Shown in pieces: positions 24,357 to 33,390 of a DNA stretch of 33,390 nucleotides (positions within the stretch are counted from its first letter, which is position 1; every line of letters starts with the position of its first letter). The notes under the pieces were generated by a model, which saw only the letters and a program-made list of their open reading frames with translations, was not told the origin of the DNA and searched no databases. The DNA is from Pigoraptor vietnamica (Eukaryota > Opisthokonta > Filasterea): NCBI GenBank assembly GCA_943704525.1, contig CALSCQ010002136.1, positions 1 to 33,390 on the forward strand, in the 5' to 3' direction. The position numbers and the translations under genes were made by a program.

Positions 24357-26042
24357 ATGTGGCGTGCGGGGCTTGTGTGCGTCTTGCTCGCGGCCGCTCT
24401 CGGCCACTCGGCGGCAACTTGGCCGGGGGGTCTTCCCTCTCCAAGCACCGAAGATGCCCCCTCCGACAGCACCAACTCCCCCGTGGACGACGCGCTCGCT
24501 GCATTTGACGAGTGGGCGTACGTGATGGACCTCACGCAGGCGCACGACAGGGAGCTCTTTGGTGCCCTGCCGAAGCAACTCGCAGCCGCACTCGAACACG
24601 CGCAGATGCCGCGCCCACCGCCGGCATCACTCGTCCGCGCTGCAGTGCGTTCGATACAGAGGCTCCGCGCGCATGTCACGAAAGATGCCCTCGCGAGCGG
24701 GCGCGTTGACACTGTGTATGCGTCCGATCGAGTGTCGCTGGTGCCGTGGGCCCTCACGCTATTAAGGCTGCTATTGGACGCAGGCGCAGACGTGAACAGC
24801 GCCGACGAGGGCGGCGTGACTGCGGTGCATCTCGCCGCTCTTTTTGGAGAGCACGAGGCGCTTGCGTTGCTTCTGCGCGCGGGAGGGACTTTTGGCGATG
24901 ATGCGATGGCGCAGAACGCAGCGAGCTTGTGGGGACAGACGCCGCTGCACGTGGCCTGCACCACGGGCGACCTGCAGTCCATTCGCATTCTCCGTTCACA
25001 CTGCGCGCCGTTCGACGCAAGGGACGACTTTGGGCGCACGTGCGTGGATATTGCTGCGAACAGCGTGCACGCACGCGCGGACGCCCTCACGGCGCTGTTG
25101 GACGAGAGCGACCGTCTCCGCTGCGACACTTGCCCCCGTGACCCTGTGTGGCAGTCGTCCACGGCGTGTACTGCGTCTGTTCGTGTGCCTTCTGCGCCGT
25201 ACGTCGACGCGGAGAGCGAATTGCATCCGCAATGTCCTTTTGCGCGCGTGGACGTGCGCGCCATGACGCGGGAAACCTTCGTGCGTGATCACTTGTCCGT
25301 GCGTGTGCCCCTCCTTGTAACAGGCGCCACCGACGAATGGCACGTCCGACGCACGTGGTCGCTGAAGGACATCGCCGATCGCCACGGTGCGCTCGTCGTG
25401 CGTGTCGGCGGAATACCCTACGGTGCGGTGTTTGGAGCGCCGCACGGAAAGTCAACGCTCGCGTCGTATTTACGCGCCGTGCGATTGCCCGACGGAGGGC
25501 CCCGCGACTGGCCGCCCCGCCGCGTCCCACCGTATGTCTTTGACGCCGACGTGCTCGCACACGATAGCGACTTCTTCGCCGCAATGGACAACCCCCTCCC
25601 GCCGTGGCTTGTGGCCCCGCTGTCGTCGGAGGGGTTGCGTGCGGGCGTGGACGCGCCGACGGTTGTGCGGCAGTTCTTCTTGGGCCCGGCTGGCTCCGGA
25701 GCGCCTTTTCACTTTCACTGCGAGGCAACAAACGCCCTCGTGCACGGCCGCAAGCGGTGGCTGCTGACGCCACCCGCGTCGTCTTTTTACTCGAAAATGC
25801 ATCCCATTGAGTGGGGGCTTCGCGCGTGGAACCGCACTGACGTCGAGGCCCTCCTCGATCTCGGCAAGAGTCCCTCGCGTGTGCCGCGAGAGATGAGCGT
25901 GACGGGCCGCCCTTCGCCCGTCTTTTCGTGCGACCAGGCGGCTGGGGAGCTGCTATTTGTGCCGAGCTTTTGGGGCCACTTGACTGTGAACCTCGAAGAG
26001 TCTGTTGGGCTTGCGTTCGAGTTTGACCGCGGAGATTGCTGA
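24357..26042 (+). CDS. Ankyrin-repeat plus JmjC (JMJD8-like) protein with signal peptide
   Basis: A single-exon protein of 561 residues from the Met at 24357. That start is preferred over the in-frame ones at 24174 and 24243 because it directly begins a signal peptide (MWRAGLVCVLLAAALGHSA). An N-terminal helical region is followed by about three ankyrin repeats (roughly residues 135-255: LLLDAGADVNSADEGGVTAV, GQTPLHVACTTGDLQSIRIL, then a degenerate one). The C-terminal half is a JmjC cupin: FFLGPAGSGAPFHFHCEATN and GRKRWLLTPP, with His452, His454 and Glu456, then FVPSFWGHLTVNLEE with the distal His541. The H-x-H spacing before GRKRW matches JMJD8, an ER-lumen protein, more than the H-x-D hydroxylases. 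No KDEL-type tail is present. It may be a luminal 2-oxoglutarate oxygenase or an inactive relative. Confidence 0.85.
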   Translation: MWRAGLVCVLLAAALGHSAATWPGGLPSPSTEDAPSDSTNSPVDDALAAFDEWAYVMDLTQAHDRELFGALPKQLAAALEHAQMPRPPPASLVRAAVRSIQRLRAHVTKDALASGRVDTVYASDRVSLVPWALTLLRLLLDAGADVNSADEGGVTAVHLAALFGEHEALALLLRAGGTFGDDAMAQNAASLWGQTPLHVACTTGDLQSIRILRSHCAPFDARDDFGRTCVDIAANSVHARADALTALLDESDRLRCDTCPRDPVWQSSTACTASVRVPSAPYVDAESELHPQCPFARVDVRAMTRETFVRDHLSVRVPLLVTGATDEWHVRRTWSLKDIADRHGALVVRVGGIPYGAVFGAPHGKSTLASYLRAVRLPDGGPRDWPPRRVPPYVFDADVLAHDSDFFAAMDNPLPPWLVAPLSSEGLRAGVDAPTVVRQFFLGPAGSGAPFHFHCEATNALVHGRKRWLLTPPASSFYSKMHPIEWGLRAWNRTDVEALLDLGKSPSRVPREMSVTGRPSPVFSCDQAAGELLFVPSFWGHLTVNLEESVGLAFEFDRGDC

Positions 26043-26555
26043 GATCGCACTGGAGGGCTGGTCCCCTGGTGTGAATGAACTACGCCGCAAAGTGCACCGC
26101 GTCAACCCGGCAGTGGTAATGCGAAAGGCAGTGGGAGCGAATTGATTTGCGTGCGTGCCGCGCATTGCTCCACGCAGGGTAGAAGCTGCTGCTGCTGCGG
26201 GTGTTCACTTAATCGTCGCCAGGTCATATTCTCACCTGGCCAGGCTTTCAGCCACGTTGTTTTTCTCCGCGTGCAGGCAAATGTGTGGGGTTGGGGTTAG
26301 CAAGGGGCTCTGATTCCACCGCGGTGTGTCTGGACAGCGACTAGCGTCCACACGTGCTTCGGTGGGTGTGGCTACATGAGCCAGCCACCCAAAATGAGTA
26401 GAGCACGCACCCCCGCTTTGACACACAGGCGCGCCCTGACACACTCAACACAGTTTCGGCAGCGGAAACACACACAGCGCGGCGCATACATTAGAGTGCA
26501 TCGCAAGCGATTACGGTGGAGCGGCCTTTTTTCCCTTCTTTCATAGCGCGTAAAA
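26043..26555. other. Intergenic spacer, no gene seen
   Basis: No supported gene lies between the JmjC stop and the esterase start, both on the plus strand. It contains GGGGTTGGGGTTAG at 26287-26300, which resembles telomere-type repeats but is only two units long. The promoter of the esterase gene should be in the right half. Confidence 0.55.
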
Positions 26556-28130
26556 ATGACGTCCCCTTCAGTATTCGCCGGAGCAGTAGTGTGCGCACTT
26601 GCCCTCTGCTCGCTCTTCGTTGACGCTGCGCCCATGCCCGATGTGGCAAAGTCGGTTGTGTTTGGCGATTCGTACGACGACAACGGCAACGTCTATCGCA
26701 TCTCGGGCGGGCAGTGGCCTCTTCCCATGTACTACAACGGTCGCTTCTCGAACGGCCCCATCTACAACGGTGCGTCTCGACTGCGATCCACGCCCTTCTC
26801 TCCGTTTTCTGTGTTGTGCTGATGGCAACGGCGTGATCCGTGTGACAATATTGCGCCTTTTTCTGACGTCTTTATGCTTCCCTCCCTCGCGACAGAAATT
26901 GCCGCGACCAAGCTGGGCATGACCCTGTTCAACTACGCGTATGGCGGCGCAACCACCGATAACGCTTACGTGCAGGGTGAGCATGAACCTATGGGACTCT
27001 GCGCGCGGATAGCGAAAGTGCACGAGCCGCACACTGTTATGTACCTACACACGCTCCGCTCATCTCGATGCACTCTTCACACTCGCAGGCTATTCGGGAC
27101 CGACGAGCAACATTCCCGTCCCCAGCGTGGCGGATCAGATTCAAACCTATCTTGGCGACAACAATGCGCCGCGGCCGAACGACCCCTCCGTCGTCTTCAC
27201 CATTGCGGGCGGCGGCAACGACTACTTTTTCCTCGGCATCAATTCGAACGCGTCGCGCACCACGGACAACCTCGTGCAGGCAGTGCGCACTCTCTACGAG
27301 GCCGGCGCTCGCCGCTTTGTCGTCGCGAACCTGTTCCCCGCGGCCCTCATCCCCTATGTGCAGGGGGACGAGAACGTCAAGGCGCTCTTCTCGTACTTGA
27401 CGACCGCGCACAACGCCTACCTCGCGCCCAAGCTTGCTGCGCTGCGGTCGTCCGTCGGCGACGCCTCGATCGACATTCTCGACATTAACAGTATTTTCAT
27501 TAACCTCCGGGACAACGGCGCGTCGATGGGCTTCACTGCGCCCATCAGCTCGTGGGTGTCCTTTCTGTTCCCTCTTGGTTGGCCCCTCCTTCAACTCGCT
27601 TCATTCTCACACACACCGTGAACACACGCACAAATATCCTCTGCCAAGGCGTTCGTTGATGTGACGGTGTGCACGTTGGGTTTGTGCCTCCTCGCTAACA
27701 TGAATTGGTCCGTGCCCAGGGCGTGCCTCAACAGCCAGACGGGAGAAGTGTGCGCGAACCCGCAAGCATACGTCTTTGTGAGTATGCCCCCTTGCAACGC
27801 CATGGACCCATGGCCAAACAAGCGCGCTGATCGCATCCTCTCTCCCTCTCGCAGTTCGATGTGTACCATCCGACGACGCGCGTGCACGCCCTCATCGCAA
27901 AGCAGAACATCGATCTCGTTGCGTCGCCCATTCAGAAGTGGCGCGTGAGCATGAGCGACTGGCAGGCGGCCTTTGACGAGTACAAGGCGGGCGCTGGCTG
28001 CGACAAATCGGAAGCAGTAAACGAACGGCTACTTGACAATCCACTGTTGGGAACCAAGGGTCCGCCCTCTCCACATGCTTGTGTGAAATGGCACTCGGGG
28101 AAAAACTATTTCGAAATCCGTCGTTTGTGA
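26556..28130 (+). CDS. Secreted GDSL/SGNH-family esterase or lipase
   Basis: Exons 26556-26769, 26896-26976, 27089-27551, 27720-27777 and 27855-28130 join in phase to 363 residues. A signal peptide (about residues 1-24: VFAGAVVCALALCSLFVDA) indicates secretion. All SGNH blocks are present: block I FGDSYDDNGN with nucleophile Ser39, block II YAYGGATTDN, block III AGGGND with Asn142, and block V FDVYHPTTRVH with Asp274 and His277. The order and spacing resemble plant- and fungal-type GDSL esterases (RFSNGP after block I, CLNSQTGEVCANP before block V). Likely substrates are acyl esters of lipids or polysaccharides. The last ~75 residues after block V are unlike the family core and include a Cys-containing tail of unknown role. 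Confidence 0.9.
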
Positions 28131-28140
28131 GTGAACGGTC

Positions 28141-28173
28141 GCAATGACTGACAACTGACTCGGCAGTCATTGC
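28141..28173 (+). repeat. 10-bp perfect inverted repeat just after the esterase stop
   Basis: GCAATGACTG (28141-28150) and CAGTCATTGC (28164-28173) can form a perfect ten-pair stem with a 13-base loop, starting 11 bases after the esterase stop codon. In the transcript it would be an early 3'-UTR hairpin. A function in stability or 3'-end formation is possible but unproven. Confidence 0.6.
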
Positions 28174-28362
28174 CCAAACTGGCGCCCAAACTGGCGCCCA
28201 AACTGACTTGCGCTCAAACTGGCAGCTGATGCAGCGACGCACGGCATGCTCTCAGACTGTGCGTGAACGGGGAGAGCAACAGCGACGCACGACATGCTCT
28301 TAGGTTACGACATGCTCTTAGGTTCCCACTGTCTGTGGGTGAAGGCAGTTCGTTCCCACTGT
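28172..28362. repeat. Nested short tandem repeats 3' of the esterase gene
   Basis: A 12-base unit GCCCAAACTGGC occurs almost three times in tandem at 28172-28206. It is followed by a partly matching copy (CGCTCAAACTGGC at 28211), then GCGACGCACGGCATGCTCT (28233) and a near copy at 28282. CGACATGCTCTTAGGTT is itself repeated at 28290-28306 and 28308-28324, and GTTCCCACTGT occurs at 28322 and 28352. Several layers of local duplication are stacked here. Confidence 0.7.
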
Positions 28363-28985
28363 GCGTGATTAGGGAGTTCGACTGGCGCCGGGGCAGTTGA
28401 AACGAACCAGACTTTCCTCTTTGGGCGAAGGTGAGAGCGCGGTTACCCCCATCTACCCCGCAAATTGAATTTTACCGCCGATATTGGCACAATTTGGGTA
28501 CTGTTCCACACATTCTTCGCCGTGTGTTGCCAGGGTGGGGCAGGGTGGGGGTTAGGCCTGTCTGGCCTCGTCTGGTCAGCGTTCCCTCTGAATACCCTGA
28601 CCGTCCGCCCGGCTTCTCGCTCCTTCGCTCGCCACTGCGCACTCGATGTTGCTTTTTACTCCGACCTTCGCGCTTGTATTGGGTCGACTGAGACGCGCCG
28701 TTGCCCTCGCGCGCACTCGGGATATTGTGTGCGTGCGTGGGTCGTAGTGGAGAAGCACCGTTGTACCTCGCATGAGTAGACGACTTACGTGCATCCAACT
28801 CGCAACAAACCCTCGCCACACGCTTCGTCTTTGAGATTCCCAGCGACGCACTCCTTTAATTGGTCTCTTTTTGTGTCATTTTGGCCCATTCGTACGCCAA
28901 AGTGCAGCCTGGGACTTTTGACATCTTCACTCCGAGTACCGAGCATGTAAGCTTCAAGAGACTACGGCGCCGTGCGCCTACAAAA

Positions 28986-31900
28986 ATGCGCGATTCTGTT
29001 GCGCGTGAGCCCTTGTGGCATCCGCGCGTACAACGGGAAAGGCCGCCGGGTGTGTTGTTGTCCGCGGCCGCTGTCGTTGCGCTGCTGAGTGCGATTGCGT
29101 TGTGCGCGGATGCGCTCGTCGTCGGCGTCTTTCACACTGGCGGACTCGGCGATTCCGTTCTCCCCGTGCTTTATCCCAATGCAACCGCGGCTGATTTCGA
29201 CTTCAGCGACGGCGGGATGGCGCGCGTGGCATCGGCGCTGTCTGCGGCGCAGAGTGCGAGCGCGCTTGCGGGCCTGCCACTCCTTGTCGTGGATGCCGGC
29301 GACGCGTCGTCCCTCACGCCGCTGGGGATGGTCGCAGGGCCGCGGATTATCATGGACTCGCTCGCGCCGTTCTATCACGCGCGCGGGTGAGTTGTGTGTG
29401 TTTGTGTGTGCGGTTTCGTGTTGTGATATTCCTGTGCTTGATGCGCTAGTGGGCATTCTACGGGGTTGACCGTTGCGCACACCATGGGTTGCCGTCGTCC
29501 CTTGTGGCCTAACTCTTTGCTCCCCCTTCTCTACCGCAGTATTGGCATCCGCGATCTCCAGCTGGGCTCGCAGGCGCTGTACCTTGCGCTTGCGCCGCGC
29601 CCCGTTGGGTCCGGAATCCCTCACGTGCCCGTCGTTTGCACCAACTGCGTGTTCGACGACAACAACCTCTCGAACCTCGTACAAACGAGCGCCACGGTCA
29701 CGCTCCCCAATCCCGCCGGGGGTGTCGTGCGGGTCGCCGTTGTCGCGTTCGTCGGCAGCCAGGACGCGTGCAAGCTGGTCGATTGTGCACTCAACCGCTA
29801 CACTTTTCTCAGCGAGCAGAGTGCACTCGCGGGGGAGGTGGCGCGTCTCGTCGGCGGCGGAAGCCCTCCCGACGTCGTCGTGTGCCTCTCGTCCCTCACG
29901 AACGGGCGCTCACAGGTCGTGGCGCTGTCAGGTGCAGTGCCGCGGGTGGACGTGTGGGCGGTGTCGGGCGAGGGCGTGCCTCCGCCGGCCGACGGCCTCC
30001 GCGCACCCCTTCTGAACGGTAAGTGGAAGCGGCTGTACTTCCTACGCCACCGAACAATGATATGATCCCACGCTACTCTGTGCTTGCATTGTCGCTGAGA
30101 TTCATAGTTGCGTGCGTGCAGGAGGGCGGCCGTCCTTTCTCTCGGTCGCCACAAACGGTCGCGTGGGCTGGACGAACGTCACCGTCGGTTCGTCGGCGTC
30201 GGGCGCTTACGTCGCGCTGCGCGGTTGCAACAGCTCCTCACCCACGGGGGCACCCTTTCCAGCGGGCGGTTGCTTCCGGCAGGACCCCGCGACCCTCGCC
30301 AATGTCACTGCGCTGCAGCAGTCCGCCGACGCCGTCATGAACGCGCCCCTCGGATCGCTCAACGCGTCGCAAGCGCTGTCTGGCCCGCTGTCGCAGTGCG
30401 TGGCGTCCGAGTGCCCCGCGGGGTCCTTTGCCTCAGACGCCGTGCGGAACGTACTGGGCGCCGCGTGCCAGGTGGTCTTCCTGACGGCCGCGTCCCTCGC
30501 CGCGCCCATGCCCAGCGGCACTCCGCCGACCCTCGCGTCCATTGCGGGGATTGCGGACCCTCGAACGCGCGTGTCCATCTTCACGCTGAACGGCGCCGCT
30601 GTCGTTTCGTCCCTCCTGAACGCCGTGTCGCGCCTCACACGGTCGGTTGCCTTTGGAAACGACACGGTGCGCGCGGCCGCCATCGCTGCGGACCCTTCGA
30701 TGAGGCGATTTGTGCAGGTGCGTGCTTTTTAACGGGCTTGACGTGGAGTGTGCATGTCCGCTCTGCGCGCATGTGCGCGTGCGCGTGTGTGCCAGCATGA
30801 GCACGTGTTTGAATTTTGTGTGGGCTGACGCAACCGTGCACGCAGGTGGCGGGCCTCCGCTTCCTCTTCGATCCTTCTCAATCCGAGTCGTATCGTCTTT
30901 CGCGCGTCACGCTCTCCCCCAAAGTGCCCAACATCTTCTTCGACCCCTACACCGACTTCCGCGTGTGCGCATCCAACGACATGCTCTCGGGCGCCTTTAA
31001 CTTCACCGCCATCGCGGCCGACGCAACCGACGTTCACGACTTTGGGCCGTCCCTCGCCGGCATCCTTGTCAGCTACGCCTTGAAGCTGTCGGCGTACGCC
31101 CCTTCGCACACTCTGAACGCGACCACCATGACACAGCTGAACACCGCCCAACTTGGCGGTGCACTTGCGGGAGTGGTCGCGTCTGCGCGCAATGCGTCGA
31201 CGTATGGCGGCGGCGCCTTGACCGCGGCTGCGTTTGAGCAGTCTTACGGGCGCATACTCGTCATCGGCGTCGGCGGCACGAACCTGTTCCAGTGCACGGA
31301 TGCGTGCGTCAATGGCGTGTGCATCGCGAACAACGTGTGCCAGTGCCAGGCTGGGTGGTACGGGCCCGTGTGCGCTCAACAGACGAGGGCGGCGCAGGCT
31401 GGCGCCCGCGTGGGGGCGATCATTGGGGGCATTGCTGGCGGCGTCGGCGCAGTTGTGGTCATGGCGGTGATCGTGTTTCGTGTGGGTCGTTTCAACGAGC
31501 GCTTTCGGCGGACGCTCATGCGCTCGTGGGTCAACGAGATCAAGTACGAGCACCTGTCGTTCCTCGAACAGATTGGCGAGGGCGGCTGCGGCGTCGTGTT
31601 CAAGTGGGTCGCGCTGGCACCTTGCGCGCACGCGCGAAGTGTTCGTTATTCGTCTGTGTTGGAGTCGAGGCAGTGATTTGGGCTGATCCGATATTATTAT
31701 TGTCTCTTGTGTTCACGCGAATTTGAGCACGTGTTATTATGCGCCCCGTGGGGAACTGCATCATTGCGTGTGTGTGACGTCCCTCCTACCCTCGCAGAGC
31801 GCGCTACCACGGGACAATCGTCGCCGTCAAGAAGTGCGATAACATGAACATACGCGAGCGCGACAAGCCTATGGAGAAGGACGCCGCCTTTCAACACACG

Positions 31901-33342
31901 CCGTCGTTCGCCGACTGTGACGAGATGAGCGTGCGCATGCGGACGGCGCGCGCCCTCAGCACGGTTTCCTCCGTCGCCTCGAGGGCGTCGGATGCCCGCA
32001 GAACGCGGCGAAGCACCGCGTACAACAACAGCGTCACGAGCGGCGGCAGCACCGTGTCGAATTCGCGTGTCATGCGCAGCGGGATGTCGGACTCCCGGAG
32101 CACGGGCGTGCGCAGCGCCTTCGTGTCGACGGCGATGGGCGAAGAAGTGTCGATGCCGCGCGCGATCCTCGGGCGCGTCGTGGGGCTGTGGCAGAGCGTG
32201 GGCGATTGGTTCTCGGAAGTGCGGCAGCGCCTCGACAACAAGGCCGTTACGCTCATGGACGAAATTGAGATCATGAGGTGGGGAGCATGCACATCTGGCA
32301 CTTGATGGGTTTCTCGCTCTGCTTTGTCGTCTCCCTCTTTATGTGCGCGGTATCGCCCACTGTGCCTTGTCCCAGTGCCTCCCTTCCCACCGTCTCTGCT
32401 TCTCTGCGTGTGCATGTGCATCTCCGCTGTCGGCCCCGTTTTAACGCCCTTGTCTCTCGCGCAGCTCCCTGCGCCACCCGAACGTGCTCCTCTACATCGG
32501 CTGTTCGCGAGCGCCCAACCTCTGCATCGTCACGGAATACATGTCACGCGGATCCCTCAACGTGAGTGGCGCGACTACTGCGACGTTCGCCCCCCGGAAC
32601 CCTCTCTCATGTGCATCGCGACATTTATGCCCTACGTCCCAGTCGCAAAATTGTTGTTGCGCTGCGTCGCTTGTGTTAATGTTACTTTCTCCCTTCCGCA
32701 GACCATCCTTCACGATGCGCACATAGAGATCACATGGCCTCTGCGCTTTGAGCTGGCCCTGGACATCGCCTTGGGGCTCAACTACTTGCATTGCCACAAC
32801 CCCGTCATTCTCCATTGCGACCTGAAGGTGCGAGTGCGTTTGTGCGTGTGTGCGCGTGTAGTTGCGTGTGTGCCGTGCGCGTGAGTGAGCGTAGAGTGAG
32901 CCTTCATGGCGACTGACGCTCACCAAATTGCGTTGCATCCTCTTCAGTCCATGAACATTCTCGTCGACGACCGCTGGGTTGCAAAGGTGCGTGCGAGGCG
33001 CCTGTGCCCCTTCCCTCGAGCCAATGGGCACTCCCACATCCAATTCTCTTTGGTATCGTGCTGATCCCGCATTGATACGCGCTCGAAGGTGTGCGATTTT
33101 GGCCTCACTCGCTTCAAGGACTCGCGGCGTTCCGAGACGGGCCTTGTCGGCACGCTCCTGTGGATGGCCCCGGAGGTACGCTCTCACGTGACAGCACATG
33201 CTCCGCTGTGTGTCCCTGGGTGAAATGACTATCTTTTACTGTCACCCAAGTGAGTAGTCGCTAATAGCGCTGTTCCCACGCGCTGCCCTGCCCCTCAGGT
33301 GCTCCACGGCGAGAAGTACGTCGAGGCAAGCGACATATACAG
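28986..33342 (+). CDS. Receptor kinase with degenerate 5'-nucleotidase ectodomain, 3' partial
   Basis: Exons 28986-29386, 29540-30018, 30122-30717, 30846-31603, 31798-32277, 32465-32561, 32702-32827, 32948-32986, 33089-33175 and 33299-33342 join in phase to 1035 codons, then run off the right edge. A signal sequence (LLSAAAVVALLSAIALCADA) leads into a 5'-nucleotidase-like fold whose metal motifs are mostly gone (HTGGLGD at 50-56, DAGD at 103-106, LGSQ at 142-145). A 5'-nucleotidase C-terminal domain follows (GLRFLFDPS, FRVCASNDMLSG, FGPSLAGILVSYA). Then come an EGF-like Cys cluster (CVNGVCIANNVCQC), a TM helix near 682-705 and a TKL-like kinase: GEGGCG near 736, Lys756, ~125-residue insertion, Glu900, HCDLK with Asp977, DFG at 995-997 and APE. 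Probably a plasma-membrane receptor. The ligand is unknown. Confidence 0.88.
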
Positions 33343-33353
33343 GTGCGGCAACT

Positions 33354-33354
<1 letters not shown>

Positions 33355-33390
<36 letters not shown>
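33355..33390. repeat. Terminal poly-C run
   Basis: An uninterrupted run of C ends the window, 12 bases after the last donor site of the receptor-kinase gene, and so probably lies inside its next intron. It may be a real homopolymer at which assembly stopped, or a sequencing artefact of the read end. Confidence 0.8.

Larger units (their letters stand above)
28131..28985. other. Intergenic spacer with short repeats, no gene seen
   Basis: No supported gene. The left third carries the inverted and tandem repeats listed separately. The middle has a duplicated CAGGGTGGGG motif (28530-28550) leading into GGGGGTTAGG. The right third should hold the promoter and 5' leader of the receptor-kinase gene. 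The frame of that gene is open upstream to 28860 but lacks any recognisable sequence there. Confidence 0.55.

Noticed and set aside
28172-28362. CRISPR-like array
   Set aside because: Units are contiguous, unequal in length and lack regular unique spacers; the genome is eukaryotic.
28860-28985. Starting the receptor kinase at 28860
   Set aside because: The extra 42 residues are polar and would bury the signal sequence; the Met at 28986 places it near the N-terminus as expected.

Overview
The window is nuclear DNA from an intron-rich, GC-rich eukaryote, most likely a unicellular one. Eleven protein genes can be modelled in about 33 kb. Nine are split by GT-AG introns, and the exons join in phase into recognisable families. 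Two products carry mitochondrial-type leaders, and several have signal peptides or membrane anchors. A DEG/ENaC-type channel, a transmembrane receptor kinase of TKL-like character and an ALR-type CorA transporter together suggest a free-living protist (amoebozoan, apusomonad or unicellular holozoan grade). I cannot name the lineage from sequence alone. The left edge is a (TC)n tract and the right edge a poly-C run, so the window may be a whole contig broken at low-complexity DNA.

Layout, left to right: 3' part of a DEG/ENaC ion channel (269-2417, +); a two-finger C2HC zinc-finger protein (3321-4442, +, single exon); a subtilisin-family protease with an I9 propeptide (5123-7529, +); coproporphyrinogen III oxidase (9418-7670, -, possible mitochondrial leader exon at 9620-9566); a very long alpha-2-macroglobulin-like protein with an intact thioester site (10258-15726, +); a CorA/ALR-type divalent cation transporter (19013-16288, -); a mitochondrial-type FAD/NAD oxidoreductase that resembles dihydrolipoamide dehydrogenase but lacks the redox cysteines (19476-22307, +); a membrane-anchored epoxide-hydrolase-like alpha/beta hydrolase with a probable one-base frameshift (24122-22457, -); a secreted or luminal ankyrin-JmjC protein (24357-26042, +, single exon); a secreted GDSL/SGNH esterase (26556-28130, +); and the 5' part of a receptor kinase whose ectodomain is a degenerate 5'-nucleotidase (28986 to the right edge, +).

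There is no operon logic. Genes are packed head-to-head and tail-to-tail with spacers of about 120 to 950 bp. Much of the neighbourhood is secretory or membrane biology: channel, protease, macroglobulin (a protease trap), transporter, hydrolases and receptor kinase. The protease and the protease-trapping macroglobulin lie on either side of the haem-biosynthesis gene. The spacer upstream of CPOX and the macroglobulin holds a tight cluster of ACGT-core palindromes that may regulate both.

The most unusual items are the receptor kinase with a pseudo-nucleotidase ectodomain and an HCD catalytic loop, the ankyrin-JmjC fusion with a signal peptide, the DLD-like enzyme without its disulfide, and a bacterial-looking macroglobulin with an acidic bait-like segment. 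All splice junctions were inferred by eye from phase and family continuity. No transcript evidence was available.
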